Assembly (NCBI GenBank): GCA_949502235.1
Contig: CATBDC010000011.1
Coordinates: 26,261-90,260, forward strand
Reading direction: 5' to 3'
Source of the DNA: an uncultured Lachnospiraceae bacterium
Lineage (GTDB): Bacteria; Bacillota; Clostridia; Lachnospirales; Lachnospiraceae
DNA length: 64,000 bases
In this document: positions 55,624 through 64,000 of the stretch, one piece after another
How the letters are laid out: each line of letters opens with the position of its first letter
How positions within the stretch are numbered: the stretch's first letter is position 1
Notes under the pieces: model-generated
Seen by the model: the letters and a program-made list of their open reading frames with translations, nothing else
The model's database searches: none
What the model was told of the DNA's origin: nothing
Program-made: the position numbers and the translations under genes

Positions 55624-58600
55624 ATGTCGCTTAATGATACAGGGAAATTTATAGATTCTATAAAAAGAATAGGTGGAATTGATAAATCTTTAGATATTAC
55701 ATCACAAGCTAAAGCAATAATAGAAACTCTTGAAGATGTTGATAATATTGATGATGTTTCTAGAATCCTACAACTATCTGGGGTTTCAAAGGAACTTGGG
55801 AGTGCTGTATTAAATGGAAGTCAATTTAAAGATAGACTTAATGACATAGCCGATGCTGCAACTGGCCTGACAGTAGGAGAAAAAGCTCTCTCTGGACTAG
55901 CTGGTAAAGGCATGAAAGCTACAAATATATTTAAAGGTTTATGGAATGTTCTGTCAACCAACCCGGTAGCCTTTATTACTACTGGCCTGACCATTGGCAT
56001 GACAGCCTGGGAGATTTACAACAAATCCGTCCAGGAAAGTATTGAAAGGGCCACAGAGGCGGCATCCTCATGGAAGGAGTCCAACGCTGTTTTAAGTGAG
56101 CAGATTGCAAAATATAAAGAGCTTAAGTCTCAGCTGGATTCCGGCACTCTTACTCCGGCGGAGGAATATGAAACCAGGAAGCAGATTCTTGAAATCCAGA
56201 CACAGATAACCAGCCAGTACGGACAGCAGGCATCCGGGATTGACCTGGTTAACGGAAGCCTCAAAACACAGCTCGGCCTGTTACAGCAGATTTCCTCTGA
56301 AAATGCCCAGAAAATGCTGAATGAGAACCGGAAAGAATATAAAACTGCTGAAAAAGAAATGAACAGGAAACGTAATTACCGTGTTGCTGATGTTACAAAT
56401 GCAATGTCTGACATTGACAGCTCGGGCAAGCCATCGGCGTTTGCAAAAGAATTAAGGGATATCATTAATTCTTATGACGAAATCAAGTTAATGGCGGATG
56501 ATTCCGGTATGTATATTGATTTTACGGGAAATGCAGAACAGGCAGATGAAATCATAAACAAATTTATGAATGATGTTGGAAAGGCTTCCAACTTAGAGGG
56601 CGGAAATTTCGCCTCCGCAATACTTGATTCTGCTTCAGAAGCATTAACGAAAAACCAGAAGGTCCTTGACGATTACCAGGATAATTATAAAACATTCCTT
56701 CAAATGGATATGCTGTCAAAGGGAACAGGCAGCGGTTCTGTCGCAGACGTATTTAACCAGTATACGGAGGCAGTGGAAAACTACAACAACGCCATTTCCA
56801 GCGGGAATACGGACAGCATCAATAAAGCCCGCGCAGATTTTGCGTCCCTAAGCAGTGAAATGGATACGCTCCTGTCCAAAGATGGGAATTCAAAGTATGC
56901 CGCGCTGTTTGACGATGTAACAGAACAGCTGAATACCGCCGGTATTAAGATGTTCGATTTCGAAGAAGCATTGAACGGCAAAGCAGGCGGCAGCAACCAA
57001 TTTAATAAAATCTCCGGCGATATCAGGGACACTTCCGAAAGGCTTAAAGAATTAAAAATAGATGCTGTAGAAGCTATGACTGCCCTTGTTACAGAAGGCA
57101 GCCAGACAGGGGAAAATGAGTTGTGGACGCTTGCCAAAGCATGGGGATTAAGCGCAGAATCCTCAAAAGAGGAAATGCAGGCATTTGTTGACATTCTCTC
57201 CCGGACAGGCATCGTAAGCGGTGAGGCCGGGGACTTCGCAGAGGACGCCTCAAAGTCGTTTGATTCCTTTTCTTCAACAGTACAGAAATCCGCAGCCAAT
57301 TTTGAAGCACTCAAATCCATCATGGCAGAATCCGTTTCAGGCTCTGGAATATCCGCAGAGCATGTAAACGCGTTCAGGGAGATGTTCGGGGCAGATGCGG
57401 ATAAGGCGCTGGAGAAAACAGCAGGCGGCTACCACCTCAATAAAACAGCTTTGGCCCAGCTGCAGGCCCAGATGGGTGAAATAACCAAAGCGGATTACCT
57501 GACAGCACTAAGCGACCAGTATACAGAGCTGCAGAACATAGAGGGACAGATTGCGGCAGCCGAGATTTTCGGTCAGGATACATCAGGCCTGGAAGCATCA
57601 AGGAATGGTATTCTTGAAAATATCTCTTCATTGCAGGAGCTGCAGTATCAGTACGAAACGGCATCCTCCGCATACCAGCAGTGGCAGTCAGCCATGGCCG
57701 GCGGGGAAGAAGGCGATAAGTATGACTCCATATACAATAACCTGGGAAAAGCCGGGGAGCTGTATGATGAGGGACTTACAGGCACAAATAAATTCAGGGA
57801 ATTCGCTGACCTTATGTCAGACAAGGATTTATCAACAGCATCAAATGAAGAGGTTGTAAGAGCCTATGAAGAAGCGCTGCCTAATATCCAGAGATTTTTT
57901 ACAGCGGGGCAGGAAGGGGCATATAATTTCCTGCAGGAGGTTGAAAACATCAACTCTGAATGGGCGCATATGAATGAAGACGGCTCATGGGATCTGAACT
58001 TTGGCGAAGGCAATGACCAGGCGGTTGCTGACATGCTCCATATAGATGTTGAAGCTGTACAGGCAATCCTCGGAAAGCTTAATGATTATGGGTTCGAGAT
58101 ACACCTTGACGAGCCGTCTGCATCCCTTGAAGCATTAAAAACCCAGGCGGAATCCGCAAATGAAAGCTTAAAAAGCATGGGTGAGGACCTGCTGATAGAT
58201 TTTGGTGCGGAAAGCTATGAAAGCGTGGATAGCCAGATTTCACTGCTAAGGGAGTATATAGATGAAGTTCAGGATTCCGATTTGGAGCTTGACGTTAAAA
58301 CGGATACTTTGGAGGACGCGAATTCCATTCTTGAATATTTCGTTGCCCGCAAACAGGAAATCGGAGAAAATGGAGACATTGATATTGCATTTGATATAGA
58401 TGAGAGTGAACTCCAGTCCGGTTATGATACCCTAAGCCAGCTGAAAAGCGGCCTTGAGAATCTGCAGGGCAAGACAGGCATTGATAAAGCAGTCCTGGAG
58501 GCAGACATTAATAGCTGTGTCGCACAGATTGAGACAATGTCTCCCGAGCTGAAGGTGGCCCTTGGTATTCAGAACATGAGTACAGACCAGATAAAAGCAG

Positions 58601-59370
58601 GGCTGCTGAATGGTACGGTGGAAGTTCCCGTAAGTGCAGATACGGCACAGGCCAATAGTAGTATTGGCGGTATAAAAAATAACAAGATCGAGGATAAAAA
58701 TGTGACTGTTACAGCAAATACAGTACAGGCATCCTTTTCGTTAGCGATTGTAAGAGGTTATTTGTCTGGTATTACAGATAAAACCGTCACTGTTACAGTC
58801 AACAGGGTATCAAACAGCTCCTGGACAGGAAGCGGTGCGGCGCCAAATGCCAGCTTACAGGGCCCTGCAAGCATACAGGGTACTGCATTTATAGGCGGTA
58901 ACTGGGGAAATCCCATAGCTGGCAAAAAGTTAGTGGGTGAGCTTGGCAGGGAGATAATCGTGAACCCGCATACAGGCCGCTGGTATACAGTAGGCGACAA
59001 CGGAGCCGAATTTGTAGAGGTTCCAAAGGATGCAATTGTATTCAATCACCTGCAGTCAGACAGTTTATTAAAAAATGGCCGTGTATTAGGACGCGGGCAG
59101 GCACTGGCGGGCGGAACGGCATATTCATCAGGTTCAGGAAGGTTCAATGTCGGAGGCAGCGGCAGCAAATCCTATTCTTCATTTTTAGATAATATGGCTT
59201 ATACTAGTAATACTGCCGCCGCAGGCGCCGTATCTTCCGCGGCCTCCTCCATGGCGCAGGCCGCCGAGGATTTAAAGGACTTTATCACGCCATGTCTGAT
59301 GAGCTGGATACTATCCTCTCGGACACGGAATATGAGATCATCCACAGCGCAGACAAGCAGCAGTCCGTGA
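55624..59370 (+). pseudogene. Tape measure protein, 3' part, right arm, frameshifted by an internal deletion
   Basis: The N-terminal part (SLNDTGKFIDSIKRIGG ... LSTNPVAFITTGLTIG) and most of the middle differ from the left arm; the two were separate tape measure alleles. From SSAASSMAQAAEDLKDFI at 59.22-59.28 kb it matches the left arm. The sequence then jumps at GGACTTTAT|CACGCCATG to a point about 1.65 kb further on in the left gene. A TAT microhomology lies at the junction, and the frame is lost (ending ...RSSTAQTSSSP). Confidence 0.82.
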
Positions 59371-60349
59371 TCCAGAGCATGCTGCAGAACGTTGTATCCA
59401 TGTACTCTTCCGCCTACGGCAAAATCAATGAAATCATCCACAATACCGGATGGGTGGGAAGCGCAGGCTTCCAGTACAATCAGTCAGAATTAGGCACACA
59501 GGAAGGCGCTGCCAATCAGGTATCCCATGCCGTGCAGCATCAGACCAGCACAGGTTCCTCCGGCACGGCCCAGGGTACGGTTACGGCTCCTGTCAGAAAC
59601 AACGATTCCTTCAATCAGAAATTTGAACAGGAAATCTACCAGGATCCCAATGTAAATAACCGTCCTGTTGCAGAATTAAAGCTTTCCCAGAAGTCAGTTA
59701 CCCTTGAGGAAGGCAAGTCCACAAGCGTATCCGCACAAATCCGGCCCACAGATGCGAAAAATAAGACGCTGTCATGGAAATCCTCTGATGAAAGAATAGC
59801 TTCCGTATCCGGCGGAACCATCAGGGCCATAAAGCCCGGCTCCTGCCAGGTAACGGCATCCACAACTGACGGAAGCGGCATCAGCGCAAGCATCGGCGTA
59901 ACAGTCACAAAGAAACCCGACCCGCCGAAGCCGGTTGTAAATACGCCATCTTCTTCCGGCGGTGACGGCAGACCTCATGTTGGTGACAGAGTAACTCTTT
60001 TAGCAGGGCAGTATTATTATAACAGCTCATGGGGAAACTCGCCTGTAGGGAATCGCTATGCCGGTGAAGTAGGAGGCGTAATCATTGACGAATATTCAGG
60101 CGTAGAATACGGAGGCCAGTCAGGGAATCATGGATCTTTTGGGATACATATCAAAGGTGCAGATGGTAAATATGGTGACCTTGGATGGGTATCACTGGAC
60201 CAGATTACAGGATACAGTAAGGGTACAAGAAAGGTTCCTAAAGACGGCTTTGCCCTGTTTGACGAGACTGCCGGCGGGAAATCAGCCCCGGGTTCAGAAG
60301 TAATTGTAACCAAATACGGAACCTTAAAACAGTTTGACGCCGGTGATAG
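59285..60349 (+). pseudogene. Tape measure C-terminus, right arm, out of frame and truncated
   Basis: After the deletion the original frame resumes (MSDELDTILSDTEYEIIHSA). It carries the BIG2 Ig-like domain and SH3-like GDRVTLLAGQYYY domain, then stops matching at the DAGD equivalent of left position 4957. The last residues (FSVLYGLQCHVC) come from adjoining sequence. The Dit and Tal genes are absent here. Confidence 0.82.
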
Positions 60350-60351
60350 AT

Positions 60352-60579
60352 TTTCTGTTCTGTATGGATTGCAATGCCATGTCTGCTGATTTTCAAATAG
60401 TAAATGCCATAGATATTAATTCTTGATATGGATAGCCTGTTTTTGCATATATAGGCTTGATGTGTGTTTCTATATAGGTGAAGAGCCTGTTCTAATCCTG
60501 ATATACCGTATTGCTCTAAGAAAGAGGATAGGTTGTCATAAAGATTCTTATTTGTGGAAAATTCCTGTATCCAGTTCAT
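60352..60579 (-). pseudogene. Truncated LytTR-domain protein
   Basis: MNWIQEFSTNKNLYDNLSSF ... INIYGIYYLKISRHGIAIHT is the start of a LytTR-type DNA-binding domain gene. It is cut by the junction with the tape measure copy, which therefore marks the right boundary of the duplication. Confidence 0.6.
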
Positions 60580-60860
60580 GTTATTTATCCTTTGTATTTT
60601 TTATCCTTCTACCTATTAATACACATCAGTAACGAAAAACTTACATGAAAATATGAGGTTTTTGAGGGAAAGTGTTCTGAATATCCTGATATGCTGTGAG
60701 TGGTGCGGAATGTGCTGTGTCGGAGAATGTCGGGAATTGTAAGAAAATGGAAGAGAGGGTAAAATAATTAAAAATAAAGAAGTAAACAAAATTGGTTGTT
60801 TGATGAAGGGAAAAAAATAAATAAATAGGTGTTAGTGTTAAAACTACAGACAAAAGCACT
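60580..60860. other. AT-rich gap
   Basis: No ORF, repeat or RNA recognised. Confidence 0.4.
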
Positions 60861-60892
60861 TTGCTTAATCAAAAAAAGAAAAGGAGGAGGTC

Positions 60893-61085
60893 TAATATCA
60901 GCGTTAGTATTTGGAGCGTTAAAATGGAAAAAAGGATTACTTACTACAGTAGCTTTCTAGGGGCTTGTATTGGGCTTTTTAGGTGGGGTAATTATGGCTT
61001 TTTCACTGGCATGTGTTTTTCTTGGGGCAAGTCAATTAGCTCCACATGGAAAGATTGTTATATAAAATTTAGAAATAGTTTATAA
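60893..61085 (+). pseudogene. Small hydrophobic peptide gene with an in-frame stop
   Basis: Preceded by AGGAGGAGG. One frame reads ALVFGALKWKKGLLTTVAF, a TAG, then GLVLGFLGGVIMAFSLACVF and FLGASQLAPHGKIVI. That is a Gly/Ala-rich peptide with two membrane-like segments. It could be a relic of a small membrane or bacteriocin-like peptide. Confidence 0.35.
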
Positions 61086-61104
61086 TGTGTATTATTTTTA
61101 TATA

Positions 61105-61150
61105 GGGGCTTAATCAGGAAAAACAGATTTGGTTAAGTCCTTATTTTTCT
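61105..61150 (+). terminator. Terminator-like hairpin
   Basis: GGGCTTAATC / GGTTAAGTCC followed by TTATTTTTCTC. Confidence 0.55.
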
Positions 61151-61212
61151 CTTATTCTTTAAGATATTTGCACAAAGGAGACTATTTAGTTTACAGCACA
61201 AACTAAAACAGA

Positions 61213-61275
61213 TATCATAACCCCTGATCTCCCTCACACTTTACATACCGGCAAATATCTTCAATCTGGCAATCA
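61213..61275 (-). pseudogene. XRE regulator C-terminal relic
   Basis: Reads KLFDCQIEDICRYVKCEGDQ followed by a stop; the tail of a small HTH_XRE protein without its HTH. Confidence 0.45.
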
Positions 61276-61384
61276 AAAAGTTTTTAAAAGAGTAATGGAT
61301 TATGAAGCGTATGCAAATAATTCATTACGATAGTAGTCTTTATTTATATTACAGTCTTCTATTTATAAAAAGACGGCTGATTCT

Positions 61385-61455
61385 GCACACTGTAGTGTGA
61401 CATACTTTGCCATTTTTTCAACAAGTATATCACACTGTGATGTGATATACCTTAA
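61385..61455. promoter_or_regulatory. Two palindromic operator-like sites
   Basis: CACACTGTAGTGTG (about 61388-61401) and TATCACACTGTGATGTGATA (about 61428-61447), near remnants of XRE regulators; probably old operators. Confidence 0.45.
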
Positions 61456-61467
61456 AAATCTATCACA

Positions 61468-61548
61468 ATGTCTGATCATCATCTGATGGAATATACTTGC
61501 AGATGTCCTCAATCTGACAGTTAAGAATTCTGCAAAGGTCTGGAGTGT
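61468..61548 (-). pseudogene. XRE regulator C-terminal relic
   Basis: Reads PDLCRILNCQIEDICKYIPS then DDDQTL and a stop, out of frame with any longer ORF. Confidence 0.45.
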
Positions 61549-61589
61549 ACTGGTGGACATATGGTGCCTGTTATCGTAAAATAAATAAT

Positions 61590-61736
61590 ATGTCACAAGG
61601 GGAACTGGCAGAAAGATTAGATACAACACGTCAGGCCGTATCTTATTATGAGAAAGGGTTAAGAGACTGTTCATTTGATGTACTGCTTGAGATTGCAGAG
61701 CAGTTCGGAGTTAGTACGGATGATTTGCTGAGATGA
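61590..61736 (+). CDS. Small XRE-family HTH protein (possibly truncated)
   Basis: From ATG 61590 it reads MSQGELAERLDTTRQAVSYY and EKGLRDCSFDVLLEIAEQFGV, a complete helix-turn-helix. The usual first helix is not cleanly preserved upstream (an ATG at 61545 gives an unrelated start). Remnant or minimal regulator. Confidence 0.55.
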   Translation: MSQGELAERLDTTRQAVSYYEKGLRDCSFDVLLEIAEQFGVSTDDLLR

Positions 61737-61773
61737 GGAATGGATGGAATACTAACAATAGATATAACAACGA

Positions 61774-61983
61774 TTATTCCTTTGAGAAACTATTTCGTTT
61801 ACTGCTTGTACCACAGATATAATTCATATCGACATCATAAAATTTGGCAAGCTTAATCAAGGCATCAACAGGGATACGTGTTTTGCCAAGTTCATAATCA
61901 GCGTATGTGCGCTGTCCAATATTTAAGATGTCTGCTATCTGAGTCTGCGTATAATCGTTATCTTCACGTAGAGCACGGATGCA
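61774..61983 (-). pseudogene. XRE-family HTH protein lacking its start
   Basis: CIRALREDNDYTQTQIADIL, then TYADYELGKTRIPVDALIKL and FYDVDMNYICGTS is a full HTH domain, but a stop precedes it and the first codons with an ATG are missing. Confidence 0.65.
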
Positions 61984-61989
61984 TTATGT

Positions 61990-62241
61990 TTGAAAAATTT
62001 ATATATACCAGTAAAACGGGCAAAAAAGTTTTGTTACTATATTTTGGGCAGTGACATTGATTTTTATGAGGAATTTGTAATGGAATTACCGGATGAAGAA
62101 CAGGAGAAATTTTTTGACGCTAATCCTGATTTTATGTGTGATTTTCCTGTGAGATGTGATAAAATATATTTACTGAAGGATCGTATGTTCCGTGGAATTC
62201 TGAGGAAGATTAAGAGATGTGAGGGAGAAAAAAGACAATGA
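61990..62241 (+). CDS. Small hypothetical protein
   Basis: TTG start; 83 aa, charged, with DFYEEFVMELPDEEQEKFF. It overlaps the lipoprotein gene start by 4 nt, which supports a real or recently real gene. No family recognised. Confidence 0.45.
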   Translation: MKNLYIPVKRAKKFCYYILGSDIDFYEEFVMELPDEEQEKFFDANPDFMCDFPVRCDKIYLLKDRMFRGILRKIKRCEGEKRQ

Positions 62242-63125
62242 GAAAAATAATTATTATGTTGATTCTTAGTTTGGGCGTATCTGGGATAGTTACCGGATGT
62301 AATTCAGAAAAAAGTTATTATGATAAAGGAGTAAAAGCACAAGAAAATGAGAATTATGAGGAAGCAATTGAGTATTTGAAACAGGCAGGAGATTATGAAG
62401 ATGCTGAGGAACGGCTAAAAGAATGTGAACATTTAAAAGATATTGAAAATGATACTACTCCACCTGTAATAAGTGGTATTGAAGAAGGAGCAGTTATTGA
62501 GGTTGAATACGGGCAGGACTTTAATTTAGAGAATTATTTAAATGAGGCAATGGTTATTGAAGATGATATAAGCGGAATATTAACACAATATTCTTTTTCA
62601 ATTTCTAATCAAATCATGAGTGCGAATAGTGCAGATATTGATACAACTAAAGGGGGCGAATATCCAGTTGCACTTAGTATATCTGATGAAGCAGGAAATG
62701 AATCCAAAGTTAATTTTGTTTTAAAAATCAAAGGATTACATGTATCAAAAGAAAATCCTAATCCTGTTATATATAAAGGAGAATACGGGAAGGTTATATT
62801 ATCAGATATTCGCTATGGCAGAGAAGCAGGTGTACAGGGATATCATTTCACGTTTGATATTGAAAATAGAACACAAACAGATATGGCAGTATCTTTGGGT
62901 GATGCATATATTAATAATATTAAGATTTCGGCATATACTGATATAACAAGTATTGAGGCGGGAAGAAATGGAACGATGGAATCTAATATTAGAGAGCAGG
63001 ATATGACAGCAGAAATGGAGGGTTTTACTCAAATAGAATCTAAAATTTATATTTCAACAAATGTTATGTTTGGTGAGGCATATTTATCTATACCGGTAAT
63101 TATTGACAGAGATGCTGTGAATTAA
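62238..63125 (+). CDS. Secreted lipoprotein with TPR-like and Ig-like parts
   Basis: A 295-aa protein with a signal peptide and lipobox (VTGC, Cys about residue 21). A short TPR-like repeat follows (YYDKGVKAQENENYEEAIEY). After it comes a bacterial Ig-like region (TTPPVISG, SDEAGNESKV) and a C-terminal beta-rich domain. Anchored outside the membrane; function unknown. Confidence 0.75.
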   Translation: MRKIIIMLILSLGVSGIVTGCNSEKSYYDKGVKAQENENYEEAIEYLKQAGDYEDAEERLKECEHLKDIENDTTPPVISGIEEGAVIEVEYGQDFNLENYLNEAMVIEDDISGILTQYSFSISNQIMSANSADIDTTKGGEYPVALSISDEAGNESKVNFVLKIKGLHVSKENPNPVIYKGEYGKVILSDIRYGREAGVQGYHFTFDIENRTQTDMAVSLGDAYINNIKISAYTDITSIEAGRNGTMESNIREQDMTAEMEGFTQIESKIYISTNVMFGEAYLSIPVIIDRDAVN

Positions 63126-63600
63126 AGAAAAGAGTTCGTTCGGTAACTCTTGAAAATTAAGCTGATGTATGGGAACAACACCTATGTGCGCATACAGATC
63201 AAGCTCCATTTTTAGATATGTAAAGTACCCCCTATACCTTTATCACCTACCGCCCACCTACACCCATACAAGCCGAAATAAACCCATTTAACGCAAAATA
63301 AAGCCCTATATTAGACCAATAAAAGGAGCGTGGCAGACTAGGACAAACATCTTTTAAATCTGTCAAGCTCCTTCTCTAATGCCAATATATAAATGAGAAT
63401 TATTATCAATTAGAATTAATCTTATACAGTCTATTCCATCAGCACATCCACCCTGTAGAGAAAATCATCAGTATAATTAGTATCGGAAACGTTGTGATTA
63501 TGGGTTAAATTAAAAGAGCTACTTGAAAATCAGGTAGCTCTATTGTATAATTTACTCAGAAAGTGATCGGAATTGAATTTCCGATTGCCCTCAGTAGAAT
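63126..63600. other. Intergenic region
   Basis: No ORF. A GGAGC...GCTCC hairpin near 63328-63374 was the only structure noticed. Confidence 0.4.
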
Positions 63601-63610
63601 AATCTATTTT

Positions 63611-63655
63611 GAAATAGCATTCACTTTAGGCGGTGGGATGCTATTTCTTTTTATG
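63611..63655 (+). terminator. Terminator of a possible antisense RNA over the toxin gene
   Basis: GAAATAGCAT ... ATGCTATTTC followed by TTTTT on the plus strand, overlapping the end of the minus-strand toxin gene. Confidence 0.5.
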
Positions 63656-63721
63656 GTTGTCTATGTACGACAATGCCGAAAATAACACGAGCAACAATGT
63701 AAGAACTTCCATTATACTCAT
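63641..63721 (-). CDS. Putative holin-like small toxin (type I TA candidate)
   Basis: ATG 63721, 26 aa: MSIMEVLTLLLVLFSALSYI then DNHKKK. One membrane helix and a charged end, as in the holin-like toxin (TxpA/Hol_Tox) family. AGAGGG lies upstream, and an opposite-strand terminator overlaps its 3' end, consistent with antisense RNA control. Confidence 0.65.
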   Translation of the reverse strand: MSIMEVLTLLLVLFSALSYIDNHKKK

Positions 63722-63871
63722 AGGGCATCACCCTCTTTCGTAGGACTAGAGGGCATCCATCGGAAAATCGCATCCTGTTTCTTTTAGATTATACAATCTG
63801 ATTATAACATGAGGATGAATGGCAGACAATGAGAATTTAAGATAATAAAAGTATCAGAAAAACAAACCGAT

Positions 63872-63925
63872 GGCTTAAACTATCTATAGTAGTTTAGCCA
63901 TCGGTTTCTCTTTTATCCAAATATT
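63872..63925. terminator. Intrinsic terminator
   Basis: AAACCGATGGCTTAAACTA ... TAGTTTAGCCATCGGTTT then CTCTTTT. Confidence 0.7.
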
Positions 63926-64000
63926 CTGGATACTCTATCGAACAGATTTGTTTCTTCATTTTTGCGCATCATAAACAGCATGCTCATGCACTGACAGAGA

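Noticed and set aside
60361..60579. Full-length coding gene on the minus strand at the junction
   Set aside because: The N-terminal half looks like LytTR but the remainder reads into tape measure DNA, so it was called truncated.
1..64000. CRISPR array, rRNA or tRNA genes
   Set aside because: No regularly spaced direct repeats, no cas genes and no cloverleaf-like sequence were noticed on reading.

Overview
The window looks like a chromosome segment of a gut-type clostridium, most likely Lachnospiraceae. The signs are moderate GC, strong AGGAGG ribosome binding sites, some TTG starts, a THF riboswitch before folT, a clostridial T-box before ilvB, DUF3793 and DUF4869 genes, and BceRS-like sensor systems. 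This is inferred from gene content only; no database search was possible.

Two kinds of DNA are interleaved. Positions 1-27.5 kb and 50.7-60.35 kb are phage-derived. The left phage region reads mainly on the minus strand. It starts from a divergent promoter region near 25.26 kb that carries two LexA/SOS-box-like sites. Leftwards lie a small gene, a 945-aa protein that resembles the single-subunit YonO-type RNA polymerase of phage SPbeta (DFDSD motif), an HU-like gene missed by simple ORF calling, a 254-aa unknown, a zinc-binding small protein, an LL-H-type holin and a membrane/coiled-coil protein. These are followed by a siphovirus-like tail module: putative tail tube, small protein, tape measure, Dit and Tal (Tal runs off the left edge). 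Rightwards the same promoter region serves a sigma-70-family factor and a DUF262/ParB-fold protein. No capsid, portal, terminase or integrase gene is visible.

The right phage region (50.7-60.35 kb) is an inverted, decayed copy of the left tail module (about 4.96-16.67 kb). It has its own copies of the tube gene, the 162-aa gene and a tape measure gene, the last with an internal deletion, a frameshift and a truncated end. A third tube-gene copy lies at 17.0-17.8 kb. The tape measure gene of both arms is interrupted at the same place by sequence with group I intron core motifs (well preserved on the left, degenerate on the right) plus a zinc-ribbon gene on the opposite strand. Fragments of Rpn/PD-(D/E)XK nucleases, a broken toxin-antitoxin-like pair and a short GTTACTGT...ACAGTAAC palindrome cluster at the junctions.

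Between the arms (27.5-50.5 kb) lie ordinary chromosomal genes: MATE exporter; THF riboswitch and folT; MarR regulator; DUF3793; a P-loop/DUF4869 pair; a frameshifted GHKL kinase with LytTR regulator, ABC ATPase and permease; thyA, dfrA (folA) and a glycosyltransferase; an FtsX-type transporter with its ATPase and two-component system (all minus strand); a Fic protein; a T-box-controlled ilvB-ilvN, then ilvE; and a second OmpR/kinase pair. Recombination between the arms would invert about 34 kb containing all of these.

From 60.35 kb to the end are a truncated LytTR-like gene, degenerate XRE regulator pieces, a lipoprotein and a holin-like small toxin candidate.
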